This document shows, piece by piece, positions 18,722-22,013 of a stretch of DNA of 22,013 nt. Each line of letters starts with the position of its first letter. The first letter of the stretch is position 1. Source of the DNA: a virus; IMG/VR virus record IMGVR_UViG_3300034119_000617, positions 1-22,013 of that record; one strand, written 5' to 3'. A model generated the notes under the pieces. That model was not told the origin of the DNA. It ran no database searches and was given only the letters and a program-made list of their open reading frames with translations. Both the position numbers and the translations under genes were made by a program.

Positions 18722-19512
18722 GCATTCTCAACCAACACGTCAATCTCGACATGCCAGCGGAGAAGTATCACGCCGTTGATGCTCTCTCTAAGTCGATGAT
18801 GTCCAAGATCCTCAAGTCCCCGGCTCATTACAAAGCCGCACTAGAGGAGCATCAGGAGCCGACGAAGTCGATGCAGATGGGTACGGCGATTCATACCGCT
18901 GTGCTGGAGCCGCAACTCTACTCGCAAGTCGTCGCTGTTGTTCCGCCGGACATCGACGGACGTACGAAGGAAGGAAAGCAGTGGAAGGAGCAGCACAAGA
19001 GCCGCATCCACCTGACTCACGCTGAAGACATCGATGTGCAAGGCGTGGCCAACAGTGTCCGTCGCCATCCGTTCTGGGACATCATTCATCTCGACCACCG
19101 GATCGAGGCGAGTGTCTTCGCTCAGGACGAAGAAACCGGCATCGCCCTTAAGGCACGTCCCGATCTGTGGATCGAAGGTCATACGCTCGTTGACATCAAA
19201 ACAACCGACGACGCATCGCCTGAGGCGTTCCTGCGAACCATCGCATCGTTCGGCTATCACATTCAGGCCGCGCACTATCTGGAGATGACCGGCGCGGAGT
19301 CGTTCATCTTCGTAGCGGTCGAGCGTAAGGCTCCGTACGCTGTCGCCATCTATCGACTGGATGCCGAATGGCTTCAGGCTGGTACGAATCTGCGACGCAA
19401 AGCAATCTCGACGCTGCACGAATGCCGCGCACTGGACAGTTGGCCAGCCTATCCAACCGCTACACAAACCCTTTCATGCCCTAAGTGGGTCTTGAATAAA
19501 TCCGAAAACTAA
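18718..19512 (+). CDS. RecE-like PD-(D/E)XK exonuclease
   Basis: 264 aa. SKSMMSKILKSPAHYKAALE and MQMGTAIHTAVLEP match the front of RecE/PDDEXK_1-type nucleases. The active site is seen as GIALKARPDLWI (D), then TLVDIKTTDDASPEAF (D-x-K) and ASFGYHIQAAHYLEM (Q-x3-Y). It degrades dsDNA 5' to 3' to load the annealing protein. ATGA overlap with the RecT-like gene makes stoichiometric production likely. No helicase domain. Confidence 0.82.
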   Translation: MSILNQHVNLDMPAEKYHAVDALSKSMMSKILKSPAHYKAALEEHQEPTKSMQMGTAIHTAVLEPQLYSQVVAVVPPDIDGRTKEGKQWKEQHKSRIHLTHAEDIDVQGVANSVRRHPFWDIIHLDHRIEASVFAQDEETGIALKARPDLWIEGHTLVDIKTTDDASPEAFLRTIASFGYHIQAAHYLEMTGAESFIFVAVERKAPYAVAIYRLDAEWLQAGTNLRRKAISTLHECRALDSWPAYPTATQTLSCPKWVLNKSEN

Positions 19513-19526
19513 CCACCGAATAAATT

Positions 19527-19964
19527 ATGTTCCAAGTAAACCGCCGAGATGCTGGAGGCCGATACATCGATGCCGAAGGCGACTACACCGTCACCGTAGC
19601 CAAGGTCGAGGAAACGCTCGATGCGAAGGGCCGCGAGGTCTGTAAGGTGACATTCAAGACTGAAGATGGCGCATCCATCACTGACCGCTTCATCAATCAG
19701 GAAAATGTCTGGTTCCGCGTCAATCAGTTGGTCGCAGCGACGAAGCACAATGTGCCTGATGGAACCGAGTACGACTTCCTTGGCGTCAAGGGCAGCTACG
19801 CGGCGTTCCTGAAGTCAATGACCGGCTTAGAGCTACTCATCACCGCTCGATCCGAGGAGTACATGGTCAACGGCGAGACGAAGAAGACGCTCCGCATCAA
19901 GAACATGCGCGAGGTTCCGATTGCCGAGGTCGATGGCGACGATCTTGATCCGAAGCCGTTCTAA
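19527..19964 (+). CDS. DUF669-like protein, possible ssDNA-binding partner
   Basis: 145 aa. FQVNRRDAGGRYIDAEGDYT, VTVAKVEETLDAKGREVCKV, TFKTEDGASITDRFINQENV and WFRVNQLVAATKH resemble phage DUF669-like proteins that sit in recombination operons. The first ~100 residues are rich in strands, compatible with an OB-like fold. The acidic end (EVDGDDLDPKPF) recalls the tail of SSB proteins, including the final PF. This is an inference, not proof of SSB function. Confidence 0.65.
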   Translation: MFQVNRRDAGGRYIDAEGDYTVTVAKVEETLDAKGREVCKVTFKTEDGASITDRFINQENVWFRVNQLVAATKHNVPDGTEYDFLGVKGSYAAFLKSMTGLELLITARSEEYMVNGETKKTLRIKNMREVPIAEVDGDDLDPKPF

Positions 19965-20029
19965 AACGCATCACGGAGGGGAGCGCATTCCGAGATAACG
20001 CTCGAAACTAAGACCTAAAATTTGTATCT

Positions 20030-20680
20030 ATGAGAGTAAAACTAGCAGCAATCACAAAACCAATTATCGGTGACGGCGCTTTGACCGCATCCGATTTCAT
20101 CACCTACGCAGCGCGAGTCAGCAATCCGAGCAATCAGATGAGTCTGCTGACCGCTCCGAAGTTATTGGCCTACTGTATCAAGAACGGCCATTGGAGCATC
20201 TTTGAGCAGGCCAGCATGACGGTCGAGATTCAGACAAGCCGCGCCATATCCGCTCAGATTATCAGGCATCGCAGCTTTTGCTTCCAAGAGTTTAGCCAAC
20301 GCTATGCGCCGTGCGACGAGGTTGAACCTGTCGAGCTTCGCACTCAGGACAGAGCGAATCGTCAAGGAAGCGGCGACATGTATCCGCAGGAGTGGGCCAT
20401 GGATGTGGTTGCTAAGTCTGTTGAACTTGCGTTCACAACCTATCGAACACTGCTTAGGGAAGGCGTGAGCCGCGAGACGGCACGAATGGTTCTCCCTCTC
20501 TGCGCTCAAACGACGCTGTACATGACCGGCAACATCCGATCATGGATTCATTATCTGGAGCAGAGATGCGCGAAGGGTACGCAGAAAGAGCATCGTCAGA
20601 TCGCCGAAGCTATCCGCGACACGATCTTCGCAGTCGAATTCCCACACATCCACGCAGCAATTGAGGAGGGCATCAAGTGA
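20030..20680 (+). CDS. thyX: Flavin-dependent thymidylate synthase ThyX
   Basis: 216 aa, the normal ThyX size. The signature RHRx7S is present as RHRSFCFQEFS, and the flanking NGHWSIFEQASMTVEIQTSR and ARMVLPLCAQTTLYMTGNIR, SWIHYLEQRC are as in ThyX. It converts dUMP to dTMP using FAD and methylene-tetrahydrofolate. It lies after the recombination genes, so its role would be to supply thymidylate for replication. The end is in the same message as the next small gene (GTGA overlap at 20677). Confidence 0.92.
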   Translation: MRVKLAAITKPIIGDGALTASDFITYAARVSNPSNQMSLLTAPKLLAYCIKNGHWSIFEQASMTVEIQTSRAISAQIIRHRSFCFQEFSQRYAPCDEVEPVELRTQDRANRQGSGDMYPQEWAMDVVAKSVELAFTTYRTLLREGVSRETARMVLPLCAQTTLYMTGNIRSWIHYLEQRCAKGTQKEHRQIAEAIRDTIFAVEFPHIHAAIEEGIK

Positions 20681-20832
20681 GCGACAAGATCAGGAACATC
20701 ATAAATGATGGCACCGGGGTCTACAGCATCTCTAAGAAGGAGGCTGGAGAAATCCATAAGGCGGCTAAGAAGGTTAAAAACTATGCTGTCAGTTATTGGA
20801 CAAGGAATCGCAAGAACAAGGAGGCGAAATGA
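20677..20832 (+). CDS. Small basic protein after thyX
   Basis: 51 aa, GTG start overlapping the thyX stop as GTGA. Lys-rich and helical (SISKKEAGEIHKAAKKVKN, then YAVSYWTRNRKNKEAK). Its last codons form the AAGGAGG sequence that serves the next start. No family recognised. Confidence 0.6.
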   Translation: MSDKIRNIINDGTGVYSISKKEAGEIHKAAKKVKNYAVSYWTRNRKNKEAK

Positions 20833-21209
20833 ACGATCATATTCCTGACGCCACGAAAATGATCAGCGACACCCCGAGGACGGATGCCGAAGCATTCCTT
20901 CCGCATGATTCTAAGTATCGGGTTTGCGATGCCGATTTTGCTCGCCAGCTAGAACGCGAACTCAACGCAGCAAACGACCGCATCAAGCGGTTGGAGGAGG
21001 ATCTAATGGACGCGAAGAACCAGTACGCAGTGTTAGTCGCTGACGTTGTTCTGTACGAGGACAGGGGCGAGCGCATCAAGCGGCTGGAGGAGGCTGGGGA
21101 TGCGCTGTACGAAAACTCCAATCCGTCACGCTGGGATTCACCAGAATCCGCTGCTCAAAAGATGGTTGATCAATTAAACTGGACCGCAGCCAAGGAGGCC
21201 AACCCGTGA
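20829..21209 (+). CDS. SDTPRTDA-type phage coiled-coil protein
   Basis: 126 aa from ATG at 20829, which overlaps the previous stop by ATGA and has AAGGAGG (20818-20824) before it; a longer upstream start is rejected. ISDTPRTDAEAFL and DFARQLERELNAANDRIKRLEEDL are familiar from many small phage proteins. Two RIKRLEE units lie in the coiled coil. Its C-terminus (AAKEANP) carries the next SD. Confidence 0.7.
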   Translation: MNDHIPDATKMISDTPRTDAEAFLPHDSKYRVCDADFARQLERELNAANDRIKRLEEDLMDAKNQYAVLVADVVLYEDRGERIKRLEEAGDALYENSNPSRWDSPESAAQKMVDQLNWTAAKEANP

Positions 21210-21424
21210 CGCCCGTATCTGTGCCACCTGACCCGTACCAGCGTGCTCTAAAGGATCTTCGCGAGGCAAGGGAACAGCTTCGCGTAGCCAATGAGCGCAT
21301 CAAGCGGCTGGAGCGTGAGATCGAACTCTTCCGTGAGCACGTTGACTACGGAGATGTGTGTCTAGTAGAAGCTATTCTTAAAGGAGAAGAGATAGGAAGA
21401 AAAGAAAAGGAGGCCAAGCCGTGA
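21206..21424 (+). CDS. Small coiled-coil protein with RIKRLE motif
   Basis: 72 aa from GTG at 21206, overlapping the previous stop, with AAGGAGG (21192-21198) 7 bases before. Helical: RALKDLREAREQLRVANERI, KRLEREIELFREHVDYGD. It ends in EKEAKP, which encodes the SD for the following gene. Probably a relative of its neighbours. Confidence 0.65.
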   Translation: MTPVSVPPDPYQRALKDLREAREQLRVANERIKRLEREIELFREHVDYGDVCLVEAILKGEEIGRKEKEAKP

Positions 21425-21711
21425 GCGACACAAACAACATGAGCAACGCAACACTTATCAAATGGAACGACGCAAAACCAAACGCTGAGTTTCTGAGGAT
21501 CCGCTCAGACGGATCGTTTGAAATCCAGAAAGGCGCACCAACTCTGTTTGTGCTGGGTGAATTGGTTCACGCATTCCTGAAGCAGCAGGACCGCATCCGT
21601 CGGCTGGAGGAGGCGGGAGATAAGATGGAGGCATGGCTGCGCGATGAGCGGTTGGATGCAGTGCAGCACACTGTTTCAAAATGGAACAAAGCCAAGGAGG
21701 ACAAACCGTGA
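21421..21711 (+). CDS. Small protein with RIRRLEEAGD coiled-coil motif
   Basis: 96 aa from GTG at 21421 with AAGGAGG (21407-21413) before it. A small alpha/beta front part (TLIKWNDAKPNAEFLRIRSD, GSFEIQKGAPTLFVLGEL) is followed by a helical part with RIRRLEEAGDKMEAW and ends in KAKEDKP. The RI(K/R)RLEEAGD element also occurs in the 126-aa neighbour. Function unknown. Confidence 0.65.
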   Translation: MSDTNNMSNATLIKWNDAKPNAEFLRIRSDGSFEIQKGAPTLFVLGELVHAFLKQQDRIRRLEEAGDKMEAWLRDERLDAVQHTVSKWNKAKEDKP

Positions 21712-21905
21712 GCATCACAATCAAATCGTGGATCGTGCCAGCACTCATCACCGTAATCCTGCTGTGCATCATGTTCAGGCCATACCGTTCCAGCGGGCAG
21801 TATGACTTTGGACAGATCTTCCGGCTGTTTTGGCTGATACCGATCGGAGCCGTTTGGATGGTTTACATGGGTGTACTTCTAGTCATCAAGGAGGCCAAGC
21901 CGTGA
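21708..21905 (+). CDS. Small two-span membrane protein
   Basis: 65 aa from GTG at 21708 with AAGGAGG (21694-21700) before it. Two hydrophobic helices, WIVPALITVILLCIMF and LFWLIPIGAVWMVYMGVLLV, and the same KEAKP end as other genes here. Possibly an inner-membrane accessory protein. Unknown function. Confidence 0.62.
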   Translation: MSITIKSWIVPALITVILLCIMFRPYRSSGQYDFGQIFRLFWLIPIGAVWMVYMGVLLVIKEAKP

Positions 21906-22013
21906 CAAATCAAAACAGCAAAAGCCTTTTCGATCAATTGGTCGAAGCTCAAAAGCGAATCATTGAGCTGGAAAACGAAGTGAACATGAAGCACACGCAT
22001 CATGTTGTTGTAA
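21902..22013 (+). CDS. Start of a further small coiled-coil protein (partial)
   Basis: GTG at 21902 overlaps the previous stop, with AAGGAGG (21888-21894) before it. 37 codons are visible (SLFDQLVEAQKRIIELENEV, a coiled coil). It runs off the window. Confidence 0.6.
   Translation, partial: MTNQNSKSLFDQLVEAQKRIIELENEVNMKHTHHVVV

Larger units (their letters stand above)
21192..21904 (+). repeat. Repeated gene-junction block AAGGAGG-N7-GTGA
   Basis: Four junctions (21192-21209, 21407-21424, 21694-21711, 21888-21905) have the same block: AAGGAGG, seven bases (CCAACCC, CCAAGCC, ACAAACC, CCAAGCC) and GTGA. It encodes the C-terminus ending (E)A(K/N)P or EDKP, carries the SD, and sets an overlapping GTG start. 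It looks like a portable unit by which genes are strung together. Confidence 0.7.

Noticed and set aside
1-22013. CRISPR array, insertion sequence, integrase or attachment site
   Set aside because: No regularly spaced 25-40 base repeats, no transposase or integrase motifs, and no terminal inverted repeats were seen on either strand.

Overview
The window is a stretch of a tailed double-stranded DNA phage (Caudoviricetes), either a virus or a prophage fragment. Support comes from a probable major capsid protein, virion/tail-type proteins, a holin-type lysis cassette, a RecE/RecT-type recombination pair, a phage-type ThyX, and long runs of tiny overlapping genes. No integrase, large terminase, portal or polymerase is visible, so lifestyle is not decided here. 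The host is probably Gram-negative: there is a spanin-like lipoprotein and a glycan-modifying cassette. Most genes outside the right end have no Shine-Dalgarno (SD) sequence, which fits a host that relies little on SD, perhaps in the PVC or Bacteroidota groups. That host assignment is an inference.

Layout. (1) 1-5376, plus strand: the end of a coiled-coil protein, then a tightly packed sugar/methyl cassette (methyltransferase, GT25 glycosyltransferase, methyltransferase-like, second GT25, GH130-like beta-propeller), a small unknown gene and a scaffold-like coiled-coil protein, closed by a terminator at about 5398-5432. (2) 5441-11669, minus strand, read right to left: an HTH/small-terminase-like protein, a PD-(D/E)XK-like protein, the major capsid protein, two terminators, small virion proteins, a tail/fibre-like protein, a DUF7936-like protein, and a lysis cassette in which almost every junction is an ATGA overlap and two reading frames are nested. 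(3) 11670-11862: a pyrimidine-rich divergent control region. (4) 11863-16117, plus strand: an operon-like array of small, mostly unknown genes starting from a near-consensus promoter. Most have an ATCCC/ATCCA box directly in front of the ATG instead of an SD, with hairpins of a common GGCAAC loop between some of them; the array also holds a lytic transglycosylase. It ends in a structured RNA region with a terminator at about 16325-16437. (5) 16529-19964: replication/recombination genes (coiled-coil proteins, an excisionase-like HTH, a RecT-like annealing protein, a RecE-like nuclease, a DUF669-like protein), with a further structured element at 17606-17683. (6) 20030-22013: ThyX and then a chain of small coiled-coil/membrane genes, four of whose junctions repeat the same AAGGAGG-N7-GTGA block.

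How the parts may work together: region 5 recombines and replicates phage DNA while ThyX supplies dTMP. Region 4 is in the position and form of early accessory genes and is the most likely home of undescribed host-takeover or anti-defence functions. Region 2 builds the particle and lyses the cell. The cassette in region 1 most plausibly makes or remodels a methylated glycan on the virion or the host surface. The most unusual signals are that cassette, the nested lysis frames, the SD-less start box with repeat hairpins, and the two structured RNA candidates.
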